Source of the DNA: Phoronis australis
Taxonomy: Eukaryota; Phoronida; Phoronidae
Length of the DNA stretch: 64,000 bases
Direction of reading: 5' to 3'
Assembly (NCBI GenBank): GCA_002633005.1
Contig: NMRA01000010.1
Location: 861,252-925,251 of the forward strand
Positions within the stretch are counted from its first letter, which is position 1, and every line of letters begins with the position of its first letter. Below the pieces are notes generated by a model that did not search any database, was not told where the DNA came from, and was given only the letters and a program-made list of their open reading frames with translations. This document shows positions 1-11,546 of the stretch, in pieces. The position numbers and the translations under genes were made by a program.

Positions 1-2054
1 TTCACAAAATCCAAGGAACCCTGTACGCGAAACGAGAACAACGAAGAGCGACCCCCCGCGTTCATCTTTGTCACGAGTGGAAGAATCGATATACGAACAA
101 TAAAAAGCAAATACAAACTAAAAAACGTAAGAGAAAAAAAATGTCAAAGTCTGTAGTACATCCAAAACGGCAAATACAAGACTAGAATGATATTGCATAC
201 ATATTTATTAAAACATATGTTTGATAATAATTAACTTCCACCGTAAATCCACTAACTGCCGATAACATATTCATTGACCAAAAATAACCTCACCAATGCG
301 GATACGAAACAACAAAATCTCACCAAAGTCGGACAAAAGAATCGACAAAATTGGCCTTTTGCCTTTTCAAAGGTTTCTAACCTACGCATTTTGTCTTCTG
401 GTAGAATTTAACAATGCGCTGAAAAGTGAAATGTGTCCATAACTGCACCGCAAACGACATACTTCTAGGGGTATATATAGTATAACTACCACCTTAAATG
501 TAACCCTAAGGTCGAGACCTGATCTTTTCTTTTAACATCGTTCTACACTTGAGCCTATTATGGGTTACGCAAACCACGTAGCAAAATTCCGGCACAATCC
601 CACCGAATTCAAGTGCGTCAAGTTTCGGTAAAATTATCACCACGTCCTTTAGCCAGAAATTGATGGACAATGAATTTCTTGTCAAAAAGAAAACGGCCAA
701 AGGATGCCACCGTAGTTGAAGGCATCCGAAAACCCGACTACCGCTGAGTGCAGGCACATCCCCAATGTACAGTATACCCCGATGTTAGTGAAAATTCATT
801 CAGTCGTTTCGCCAAAAAACTAAAATGGCCAACTGGAGATGTTACAGTAGTCAGTCAGAAGATCAAATAATGCTGGCGAAATGTGTCAAATTTGATCATG
901 ATCCGTGAAGTGGTTTTCAAAAAATCAACCCACAAGCAAACATAACAAAGAACGGACCGGATGTTCTAGACATGTGGCCACATTTTTTGTGGGCGCATAA
1001 AACTGATAAAACATTTTATTTGATGCTACTCATCTTTTTATGAAAAAAATAAATTTGTAAAACACATAGAGTACAATATATTGGTGAGGTTTTACCATGA
1101 CGTGATTACACTCTCACCCAATATTGATGGCACGTCAGCCCAGTAAGCGTGACATGTGAGGTGTAGCCATGATTCTCGACAGTGGCACCCTCCAGTGATT
1201 ACTCTACACAGAATACATGAGAAGAAAATCCTGAGACATTTTACCTGATTTATTGAAGAGTATTTTGGCCCCAGCCTACAAAGAATCTGTCATTCAATCC
1301 TGAGACATTTGACCTGATTTATTGAAGCATAATTCGGCTGAATCTGAAGAAATCCAATACATAAAATGGCTACAAACCCACTTCCGGTCCACCACAAAAG
1401 CTAACCTTTGATTCAGCTTACTTACTCTTATGAATTTGTTCTCAAAATTTTCATTGGTCGAATTAGATATGCAGTGATATCAGGCTTGCAAATAATTGAC
1501 AGTTCTTTGCTGCATTAGACCCATTATTTTGGTATAGGGTCCACCACACTGACCACTGAGTAACACAGGCACTGCAGAATAGAGGACATGTCTGCATCGT
1601 TATCAACTCTATTCAAGGACTGTAATATGATAACATGACAACATTTTTTAATAATTCTTGTAGTTTTCATTTTTAATTTCGATTTATTTTCTGTTTTTCA
1701 CCACAATTAATTTTCTAGCTAATACCCACATGGCACCTTTAGAACATCAATTGGAAAGAAGTCAAGGGGTCCATTCAAAGAAAACTGACTTAGCCAAGAC
1801 AAATCTTAAATTTCTGCCAATTTTAAGATAAAAGTTGTCTCAAGTTTGTTTCAAGAAAGATATCTTAAGTTTTATTAAAGTTTGACTTAATTTTGACTTA
1901 CTTAAGGGATGTGGAAGTTTCAAAGTTTGGTAGTTGAGAAAAATCTTAGACTTGAGTCGAAAATGAACAGTTTCTTGGAAAGGGCCTAAGTTGCATATAA
2001 AAATCACAGCCCACTCCTCCTAATCACCTGCAGATGGCGCATTATTAACCATTT
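1..2054. other. No gene recognised
   Basis: AT-rich sequence with only short, unconvincing open frames. A direct repeat built around CCTGAGACATTTGACCTGAT occurs at about 1231 and 1302. The interval lies outside the segmental duplication. Confidence 0.6.
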
Positions 2055-3251
2055 TGTTTCTAATGCAATGAACCCAATCTGGTGGAAATAACTGCAGGCA
2101 CACAATTATCTATCAAAGGGGCAGTTGAAATCCCTTCATCAATAGGGCAGAATTCCTTTGAATTCCTTAGAGACCATGCTGGGTAAAGCACCTCCCTTAG
2201 TTTAGTCTTGGTGTAGCACGGTGTGTAGACGCTATTCCCAACTCATGTAAGTTTGGCACAACAAAATGAACTCAATAACTAACAATGAGTCAGTTCAATG
2301 CTGGTGTTATTACACTGGTGTGTGAAATTTTTAAACTTAGCTTGAATGAGGACTTTTTTGACAATTTTCTTTCCAGTTGGACCGTTGTCTGAATATTTTC
2401 TGTACATGCTACTAGCGTGGGGGCAAAAACATTTTGAAAATTTATTTGTACAACACTTCGATTTAATAATCCCGTCTTAACACTGCTCCAACACCTGGAC
2501 TAAATTAGAGCAACAAAAGAAAGAAAATCCGTAGGCTTTGATGTAACACTCATATTACACCAGTGTTAAAACTGCTGTTATGCTGGTTTAACACCCGAGT
2601 TGAGGTGACATCAGTTTGGCAGCACAGCCTTTCCACCAAGTCACTTTACGTAAGGTGGTAGTGCGACACCACCTGAAAACCACCTGCAACCACTGCCTGG
2701 TTGTTGGAAAGTATCCGGGAAGGGGGTCTCACCGTTCTACTCGATATCAAAATTATTTTTGGCATTTCCTATAAAATTCTACTTTTGTGCAATATCAAGA
2801 TAAGAAGAGTGTATTATCCTGTACTATGCAGTTGCTGCATGCGCTTGAAGTCCGAGTTCGGACTTGATGACCTCTACATTCTAACTACAAGATTGAACAA
2901 AGAGTTGAGATTTTGAGTGAAAACTTGAAATTTCAAGTACAGACTCAAGCTTAGAGCCTTAACAATGAGGTCAAAAAGCACAAACTTGGATTCCGAGACA
3001 GTTTCTCACAAAAAACATTATATCCCCAACCATAGAATAATAGACGCTTACCTTGAGTTCAAACAAAAATAGAATAGAAAACGCCAAAAATAATTTTGGG
3101 TTCGATTTTGAGTAAAAAAGATTAGACCCCGGGCTATGACCTATCCATGCATGACTTTAAACATGTTCCTTCCAATAGATACAGGTGTGCTTTCAGACAA
3201 TCAAAACTGCCACCTACCCAATGAAACTACCAACCGCAACAATGTACCGCA
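2055..3251. other. 3' flank of TPMT-A, no gene
   Basis: Homologous to the 3' flank of TPMT-C (29755-30433). Palindromic TTACACTGGTGT and TTACACCAGTGTTAA motifs occur near 2310 and 2556. No separate gene is visible. Confidence 0.6.
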
Positions 3252-3364
3252 CTACTTTTTCACACGAATCGTGTAATACATCAAATCCATACTGGTTAAC
3301 TTCAGCCTCTGTCTCATTATATCATCAGTGTCCTTGTCAACCAACTCAAGGTCATAACCTTGAC
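3252..3364 (-). CDS. TPMT-A terminal exon 7
   Basis: 113 bp including the TAG stop. It encodes QGYDLELVDKDTDDIMRQRL and a tail ending MYYTIRVKK, aligned with the C-terminal strands of TPMT. Confidence 0.88.
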
Positions 3365-6300
3365 CTAGAAACAAACAGACCAATATAAACGAAGGTAACA
3401 AAACTGAAATAAAACCCAAGTCACTTTGCGTAATAATACACAGACAGTCAGTTACAGGGGAGAAACAATAGACTAGACTAACAACGGCAACCTGTGGTGT
3501 CTTCTTGGGATGATGTTTTAATAAACGTCCAAACATATCAAGCTGATTTAAATCCATCGTCGTTTTTTGAACATATGCTAATACTTGGTATCATGAAGAC
3601 CAGGAGATTTGATTTGAAGTATGATATCAAGTGCAACGACCTTTTAATGACACCATAATTGCAAAAGGCAAGCTTCATATTTCCCGCCATTGATGCTTCA
3701 AAATTAACGGCAACACCGAGTGATGAGTGAACATTGCGAAGGCTCTAAACTGTTCACCAAATTGAGCAACAGCAGTATCATAAGAGGGAAAGGCAACCTT
3801 TTTAGTGCCATTTAGAAGGCAGCCCTTTTAGTGTCATTTAGAAGGCAGCCCTTTTAGTGTCATTTTTATAAAATTATGATCTTTCGGCCACCTTAATTTT
3901 CAATTAACTAGTTCAACATACAATCTAATAAATAAAACAGGAACAACATACCAAATAAAACTTCAAGATCTTTTCTGTTTACATTAAATGGACTTGTTAC
4001 CCTGTCATCGGGGTACTCAAAGGTTTGCACGAATATAACGCCATCTGGTGCAACCAGTGATTGGATGAGAGAGACATACCTGCGAATAACAGACAAAAGA
4101 CACAGCTGAAAAACAACTCTAGAGCTATAGTAAATAAAAAACCAATCAATTTGGTTTGACTGTAAACATTAAGTTGAACACCCACTACTTACGATAAAAA
4201 CTCTCAAATGTGGGACAGTATCTAAAACTTGGGACATGGAAAATTCTGCAAAATTTGAATTTTGAACTTCACCATAATTCTCAAATTTCGGACGTGTTTT
4301 CAATCTAGTTTGCTGCCTCCAGTGATTCTTGTATTTGGGACTGCAATTATTGCTTATTTCAAGAATTTGGTGCAAGCTTTGACCTTGAGTAAAATAAGTA
4401 ATTTATCACTGTCCCAACTTGGAGAATTTTTACCATATTTTTCAAAATCTTAATTCAGTCTAACACAAAAGCACATTACCTACATCACTAAATTGACTTT
4501 CAAACACTAAAGTACACCTTCAAATGCAGAAACCACACACAGTGTAATTTTCGGTCATCACTGGGGACATTGTCTTCTGCCATGCATTCAAAATTGTTGT
4601 GCAGTTGAAACTGACATGGAGACTCATCAGCCACAGAATCTCATTATACACTACATCAAATTCATACCTGACAGTGTCCCAACAAAGAGCCCGAGATGGG
4701 CCCGATAGCTATGCTCTGATACATAACACTCATTATTTCACACTGATTTTTCAAAAGAACCTGTCGTTTTCAGAAGTTTGAGAGCAAAATCCCAACGTCA
4801 TTTACCTAAGTGAAATTGATGACAGCCAGGGATCAGTTGTCGTTTAATGGCTGACCTATTTTTCTGTATACGGCATGTGCAGTATTCAGTGCCAAGGGAG
4901 CAAACTCCACAGAGGAATTTTGCACAAAGTGAATTTCAGTGTCGAANTTTTAGATTAAGAAAAACAATACATTTGAGACATCAATATTAACGGAGCATGC
5001 GGAAAAAATCACACTTGGCACTGTGATAAAGGGTGGAATGCATTGTTTTTAAAGCCTAATTAGAGACTCACTTTTAAAACTACAACTGCGTGAATAAGGT
5101 GTATAACTAGGTAATTGGTGTGGTGGTGAAATATGCTTAATTGGTGTGGTGGTGAAATATGCTTAATTGGTGTGGTGGTGAAATATGCTTTAAATAATAG
5201 GTGTGGTGGTGAAATATGCTTAGTTGGTGTGGTGGTGAAATATGCTTAATTGGTTTGAAGTTCATTCTTTAATTTGCCATTTAAACTAAGTTGCACACAA
5301 TGTCTTCATTTTTTTTGTTCAGTATGAAGTCTTTGTAAAATTTGACGGCACACGCTCTTATAGAACACCACATTTAACAGAAAACATGACACAAAATAAA
5401 CAATATGAATAATCAGCTATTTTTAATGGAGATAATACTCAAATGTTTATCAAGTAGTCAATGTCACAAAACAAAGATTGATTCCTGGCTTTTTGGCAAA
5501 GTCGAAGTCCTTTATAAAGAATTCGCCGCCCAGATAATTCAATTAAATGTTATGCGACAACACGTCACACTCGCTCAAAACAGTCTGATGCATCTTGGTT
5601 GAAATTTTGATTTTCATTTACATACCTTGAGAAGTCATAGAAATCCCCACAGTACATCTTGGTCCTCCCATCATCACTCTGAAAGTGGAAAGTGTACATC
5701 ACATGAAAGGAACTCACTGCAAGAGGATTGTGCATAACTTTCAGTTGGGAAAAACTTCTGATATTATTAAGTATTAACCGAGACTTGGTTGAAAGAGTCT
5801 TGTTTGTACCAGCATCTAATGTAAGCCATCATTCCGGGCTCTGCTATTCAAGAATACACGTGGGGTAACAATTGTCTTCTCAGCCAGGACCATAAATATT
5901 TAGTTAAGCTGTGAGAGACAATTGTATAGCAAGAGCACAGTTCACAAAGAACCGCTTTCAATGACCTTGAACATCAATTTTAAAAGGGGTATTTACAAAA
6001 TGTCCACAAAATTCTAAACCACTAGAAGGACCAGTTAACCTCTTCAAGCCCAAAAATGATGTTCACAACTTAGTGTACCACAAGAGTGGAGCTCAGTTCC
6101 ATGAGAAGAGACTCAAGACAATATTTTGTCTTAAGCTAACACTTCACTACTAATAAATGTTATTTTTAGCTGCAGTTGCTAGCATACCATTACTTAGCAA
6201 TTAGGATTGCAAATTATTTGTCAAGGAATTAGTAACTGTGAGCATATTCTTAAAGACTTTGTGCGTGGATGTTGAAGTGAAAATAACATTTGTGAGGAGG

Positions 6301-9113
6301 GTAATATCAAATATCCGACTTACGTCCTAAGTTACTTAATAAAACACGTCAAAGTGCTACGTTTCGCCTAAACATTTAAGTCATTCATTTTTGGATGTAA
6401 TCAAAATGTTTTTGACAGACACAGATAAACCAGTTTTAGTTATACTATCAAAGAGAAGGAACAAAGAATTCAACACAACAAATCAATTTACCAAGGTAAT
6501 AAGGTTTGAATAAGACATGCATGAGGACCTTGAAATCACAGCAAACTAGATAAATTTTTGCGAAATGACTGACAATTTTTTACAGACCTTGAATAGTTTT
6601 CCACTGTACTGTGTATTCTCATCCACAGTGTAGTCAACACCTTGTTCACTACAAAACTCTTCAATGGCCTGTTGTACATACTCAACACCTACAACAGTGT
6701 GACCCAGGTCAGCCAGCCTGCAATCAACAGTGATCCAAGGTCTAAAATACACAATACTAACCAGACTGTCATACCTAATTACATAGGCCATATGGGTTCA
6801 GTGAATCATGCTCCTCTCAGTGGGGTTACACGTAAATTTCACTTTCTGCAAAGCACCTGAAACGGGGCACTGGTTACCACAGAAGACAATATACTTTTTT
6901 GTGAACTTCAAGTTGAAGCATAGCTCTATGTGGCCTCGCGTGAACAGATGGGCATGGATATGCATTTCAGAAACAATAGCTCTTAAACTGCAATACTTTC
7001 CAAGTTTGTGAAATCTGAACTTATTTTTGACACATGCAAAATATTGAATACAGCTTGCCATAACCATGTTGGGTACTTAGTCTTATCAGGAATGCCTTCC
7101 TGGTCATTAGTAGTTCATACGCACAACTCAAAACAGTAATTTACATTATGAACAACTAAACATGACTACCTACCCAACACAGCTAAGCAGTCATTTGCAG
7201 TTGTGCTGGCAAAATTTACAGTTATTCACGGCTGCAAGTCCTAGGCTACATTTTCTACATTTTTCTGAGCCTGGAAACAATGATTTTGATAAGAAGTCTC
7301 CTGAAAGGCCCGTTTTCAACGTCAAGTTCAAGGAGCATTGCTCCAATGTCCCTACAAGTGAGAGTGATATAGTACTCGCCATCGACATTTTTGTCAATAA
7401 TGATTGCTGACCTTACCTGTTGCATTGGTGGATTGACCCTGGGGGAGTGTACTCATAAAACATTGATAGCTATCGTTCTTAACATTTGCTTTGCATGTAC
7501 TTTTGTGACAATCAGTGGTTGGAGGAAAAATGAGGCAAATGCTCACTTTCTTGAATATCCGGTGTTTAGCACTAAGCAGAAACCAAATATCTAAATTAAA
7601 AAAGGTGATTACTTTTTGTGCTCTGCATAACTGTCAGCCACGTTACATGAGTACGTTAACTTTGTAGTATTTTAATTGTGGTGTTTACTTTGGGGTGTCA
7701 ATCAAGGTATGCACTTTTCAACGCTTGTAACGTTTATATTAGTATTTTATTGTATATCTTTGTTCAAGAGAATGCATCCACAATAGAATTTCAAAGAACA
7801 GGGATTCCACCACACCACATAATTATGTGAAAAGCATGCACGCCTAAACCCCAAAACAATCCCCAAGATATTAATGGAAACCAAAAGCTCATAAACAAAA
7901 ACAATTCAATGGCAATTCTCTTCTGTACAATCTTTAATTTCAAAAGATTCTTGACACAGTATATCAATGATGGAGGAGAATGCCTTGCATATTGTCCAAT
8001 AGAGTGCATCACGTCTTTGGAGTAGATACACCCGGGCATACATACGGGATTGCCAAAGTTAAATGAGAGTCGATATTACTCTTTGTATCTGACTTTTAGT
8101 TCAGAAGTACAATCTGTCAAACGTTCATCCTATATTTATATATGAAATTCGCACATGCGCAACATCACCTGCTATTATAAGCACTGTCCCATTTAAAATC
8201 CTACGGTGCTGCAAAGCATGTAGGACATGTTTTCAATAAGGCATGATGCATCTAGGAGTTTTTATCTCCAGGTACATCTATAGCCTGTGTTTTATTCAAA
8301 GGTGCAGACACAGCTTGATATATACATGCTTATGGGCCTAAATACAAACACATGGGCCAGTTGAAATGCTTATTCTATGTTGTACTGTACATGAGTGAAA
8401 GAAATAAACTTATCAATTTTTAAAAATTGTTATGTGGCTTTCAAACAAGTGAATCGCTGCTTGGAATCGAGCAGTTGTGAATGACTCACCATTTCATATC
8501 CACCGATTTGCCACAGAAAGGGAACAAAATTTTGGCTTTGCGATCACCCACCAGTTTGTCGAGATGTTTAACGAGCATTCTGGAAAAACAACCACATACA
8601 AATCATGAGCAAAACAAAAATCTGACCTGATGAAACACAATCATGACAATCATCAAATTTTGAAAATGTATTCACTAAATTATCGGCAACTTTGTCAGAT
8701 TAACTTACAAAATGTATTAAAAGAAAAATGCAATGCTCCTGGCAAATTAATACTTATAACTGCAGCATAAAAATACATTACTTTAAATAAAAAACCTTAC
8801 TACTGAGTTAAGGAACTCAGATTCTAATAATAACTTCAACGAAAACTTGACCAACAACTTCAACTCACAAACAAAACCAGTTATTTCCTAATTATGTGCA
8901 ATAAATATTTTAACAAAAATTCAGGTAAAAATGGCACCAACATCAACTTACGGGTTTCGAGTGTTCATATGAAAACCCGTCAGTCCACTTTCCCACATTT
9001 CTGCCCATCTGCCATTATCACGGAACACAGTGGCTACGCCATCCACAACCTGTTTGTGTTCATATTTACTGCCACTAGATGGCGGTGCAGGAGTGGGAAC
9101 CGTAACAGATGTA
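3252..9113 (-). CDS. TPMT: TPMT-like methyltransferase gene A (exon 5 lost at sequence gap)
   Basis: Thiopurine S-methyltransferase family: cytosolic class I enzyme moving a methyl group from S-adenosylmethionine to small thiols and related nucleophiles. Recognised exons, in transcript order, are 8952-9113, 8490-8579, 6588-6717, 5626-5678, (exon 5 missing), 3952-4079 and 3252-3364; all have GT-AG borders and compatible phases. Family landmarks are WESGLTGFH near the N-terminus, the cofactor-site stretches FPFCGKSVDMKW and GHTVVGVEYV, and a C-terminus ending IRVKK before TAG. Exon 5, which carries the DRxAL motif, should lie between 5626 and 4079; that interval holds a single N at 4947 and is about 1.3 kb shorter than in gene C, so the loss is probably a gap rather than a mutation. 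The first recognised exon has no usable ATG, so a 5' exon remains unplaced in 9.1-11.4 kb. Native substrate is unknown. Confidence 0.85.
3794..3870 (+). repeat. 26-27 bp tandem repeat, about three copies
   Basis: Unit CTTTTAGTGTCATTTAGAAG plus GCAGCC, in TPMT-A intron 6. Gene C has only one copy at the matching place (about 31315). Confidence 0.85.
3952..4079 (-). CDS. TPMT-A exon 6
   Basis: 128 bp. It encodes YVSLIQSLVAPDGVIFVQTF, then EYPDDRVTSPFNVNRKDLEV-LFG, the late beta strand and substrate loop of the family. It lies 1.5 kb from exon 4, with the N gap between. Confidence 0.88.
4947..4947. other. Single-N gap replacing about 1.3 kb that contains TPMT-A exon 5
   Basis: Sequence left of the N matches gene C near 32.38 kb and sequence right of it matches gene C near 33.69 kb. 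The C interval between those points holds exon 5 (32998-33072) and a MITE. One N therefore stands for a much larger missing segment. Confidence 0.7.
5113..5250 (+). repeat. 26-bp minisatellite, five copies
   Basis: Unit AATTGGTGTGGTGGTGAAAT plus ATGCTT, in the TPMT-A intron after exon 4. Gene C has a single copy at about 33837, so the array expanded after duplication. Confidence 0.92.
5626..5678 (-). CDS. TPMT-A exon 4
   Basis: 53 bp, too short for ORF finding. It encodes SDDGRTKMYCGDFYDFS, aligned with the YCCSIFDL strand of vertebrate TPMT; acceptor ..tttcag, donor |gtatg. Confidence 0.85.
6588..6717 (-). CDS. TPMT-A exon 3
   Basis: 130 bp. It encodes LADLGHTVVGVEYVQQAIEE, then SEQGVDYTVDENTQYSGKLFK; the acidic residue of VGVE is the usual SAM-ribose ligand in this family. 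Confidence 0.92.
8490..8579 (-). CDS. TPMT-A exon 2
   Basis: 90 bp, flanked by ag/gt. It encodes MLVKHLDKLVGDRKAKILF followed by PFCGKSVDMKW, the first SAM-binding strand of the TPMT fold; the tryptophan codon is split across the next junction. Confidence 0.9.
8952..9113 (-). CDS. TPMT-A first recognised coding exon
   Basis: 162 bp, acceptor ..tttacag, donor |gtaag. It encodes EHKQVVDGVATVFRD and WAEMWESGLTGFH, matching the N-terminal cap helix of TPMT. The reading frame meets a stop just upstream of the acceptor, so the start codon lies in an earlier exon. A CCACTAGATGGCGG CTCF-like box falls inside the coding sequence. Confidence 0.85.
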
Positions 9114-11427
9114 CTGTAAACAGATTACGATTAATGTACATTAACATCACAAATATAGACATAAGACATATTTCATTGATTCCACGATTTTGCCCTAAAT
9201 TAACTCTGTTGATTTAAGCCCTGATCAGGTTTTGGAGTAGTTTTCTAACAATACCAGTTACAGTGACATGACACAGAATGAAGACGAATTACCAAAAAAA
9301 GGTTAGTAAGATGGATAAGCCATTCTGCATAACTATAATTTTGTCTCATCAGTCATTTTAGCTGTTAACAAAATTAGCCTGGGCAAACAGTATTTTGTCT
9401 AATTACTTCTTTCCTGCACTGTATAAGGTCAAAAATAGACACTGTACAAGATCTGTGCTGCATCAAACAGGGGGCGCAATTTGTTACGGGGTGGGGGGTG
9501 CGCAATTTGTTAAGGCGGGGGGAGGTGTAAAGAATGACATGCGGAGTATCCAAGGTTAGTCCCTCAACTTTGCCGGATTTCTCACATCTGAACAACCCAT
9601 GGCATAGCAAGGACTATTTGTTGCCACTGGACAGAGGAGGAATATCTACTCATATAAGAACAAAGAGTCACAGTACAACAGTATGCAAAGACAAATGGCT
9701 TGAGACTGGGACTGGAAATGCAGAGGCAATCTATCAAAAATGGAAAGTCTGGCACTCACTTCTTGCTGTTGGCCATTAATCATTAGTTAACATTATAATT
9801 ACATTGTTAATACCAGCAGGGCTGCCAACTCATTTAGCACATGATCTGTAAACTTCACCTTAAAAAATACATATCTAATATTAATTCAGCGAAAAATTGA
9901 ATGTACAATTAGTAAAATTTTTAGAAAATTTTAATTTCAATCAGTAGATGGTGTTATAACTAAAAAAACAACAAGAATTTTCAGTTTCAAATCGTGCTCC
10001 AACCAAAAAAGCCAGTCATAACATCAATGTTTTGCGGTCACAGTAAATGACTTCACCCTGCCAGATCATGGTAAATCAAATCTCAGTATCTTCTTATAAT
10101 TGCTCACCCACACCAATGTATTAGGGTTCTGAGAGCTGAATGGGCGTGATGAAATGCTGTAGTTTTGCCTTTTTCAAAGTGTACAGAAAAATTTGAGACA
10201 GTCTCTAAACTTTGGAATACTGTGGAACATCAAGGTAAATGACCGTTTGTTGTTGATTGTAATTCTTGAATTTGGAATGGCCAGTATGGCATAATTCTAA
10301 AATCTGGTCCAAGCTGCAACTTTCAGCAAAATACTTAATTTTCCACAGTGGAAAATAAAATACACATTTGGGAAGCCATAGAAGTCCAAGTCAGTAAACC
10401 AAGTCTCAACAGAGATCCTGGCCTCGATCTTACTGCTGTATAATATGTTGTACTAGAGGGGTTTCCCCTGTAAGGGATTTCCATGCTATTTTTAATGGGC
10501 AACAGAGGGCACACCTGGTGGTGAAACAAGTCCGTGAGACATGGACGAAATGGCATACACCAACGTTATCTGCTTCAAATGTAATCCTTTTCACCTAGTC
10601 TAGCGTTTGAATGGAGCACAAGAATACTCACTGTATCATTGTGTAAGCTTCTTATTTCAGGGGAATCCCAAGACACTAGGGGTCACATGACTTGCGGTCA
10701 CAAGTGTTGGCACAGTGCAGACACGAAACAACTTCAAGGGATAATTTAAGGCTGAGGAAATATCCAAGGTATTCTGAATGATTACGGATAGTCGTGTTAT
10801 TGGTCGATCTTAATCTGCCTCCATCTCCAGCAATCTGGCACCTCCAAACATTGACGTCTTTAAACATAATTTTTATGTTGAGGGGAATTTTTAAGAGATA
10901 TAAATGCTCAAAATTTGTAACAGTTCAAAAGTCATACATAGTAATTACAATTGGGTAACTGTGTAGCAGTTGGCAGCCCTGTGCAAGTCTTGTTTCGTGA
11001 ATAAAAGAGCTCTTCAATGACAAGTCACTCAATGAGTAATTACTGACCTTCGCTTGGTTTTATTTTGTTCATTATCAATTGAACAATGGCATATAGACTA
11101 CCAACCTTAGTGGAATCCACTGCCATTCATTTATTAGTATGTGAAAAAGGGCACTGATTTGTCACCTAGATTTTGTTACAGAAATACACCCAGTTGTGGG
11201 AAATGAAAAATCAACCAATAATGAAAGGGGTTGTTTAGGAGGTAAAAATATCGGATAGGTCTAAGTGTACCCATGCCCCCTGAATCCTAGGACCTGAAAA
11301 AGTATGTCTAATTAAGAGGGAACAAACAGATGCCATCGAAATGGAGATTGAACCCATGGACTTGTCCTTTCCATTGCAACAAATAACCAAAGTTATGACA
11401 GAACTTTATTAGACAAGTGATAAGAAA
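9114..11427. other. Intergenic interval A-B, with unplaced 5' exon of TPMT-A
   Basis: Homologous to 36857-39699. It should hold the first exon and promoter of gene A, but I could not identify them. A plus-strand stretch at about 9690-9770 (peptide CKDKWLETGTGNAEAIYQKW) is open in both copies. G-rich runs occur at 9470-9530. Confidence 0.5.
11405..11410 (-). promoter_or_regulatory. Candidate polyadenylation signal of TPMT-B
   Basis: AATAAA on the minus strand, 18-23 bases past the stop codon. The equivalent bases in gene D no longer form this hexamer. Confidence 0.4.
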
Positions 11428-11546
11428 TCATACAAACCTTCTCACTTTAAGCAGGTAATAGATGGCGTTAGCGTAACTGAGATTACAAAATTTGACCAGC
11501 ATTTCAAAAGGTTGAGATTCCAGATGATCAATGTGAAAATTCTCGC
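11428..11546 (-). CDS. TPMT-B terminal exon 7
   Basis: 119 bp including TGA. It encodes ENFHIDHLESQPFEMLVKF, then CNLSYANAIYYLLKVRRFV. Gene D shares this sequence but lacks the stop. Confidence 0.87.

Noticed and set aside
506-757. 83-codon minus-strand open frame near the left end
   Set aside because: No family resemblance, no splice context and no counterpart elsewhere in the window.
5113-5250. CRISPR-like array
   Set aside because: Units are contiguous without unique spacers and the context is a eukaryotic intron; it is a minisatellite.
6808-7410. Overlapping plus-strand open frames in TPMT-A intron 2
   Set aside because: They lie in extra intron DNA absent from gene C and resemble no protein; probably part of an insertion.
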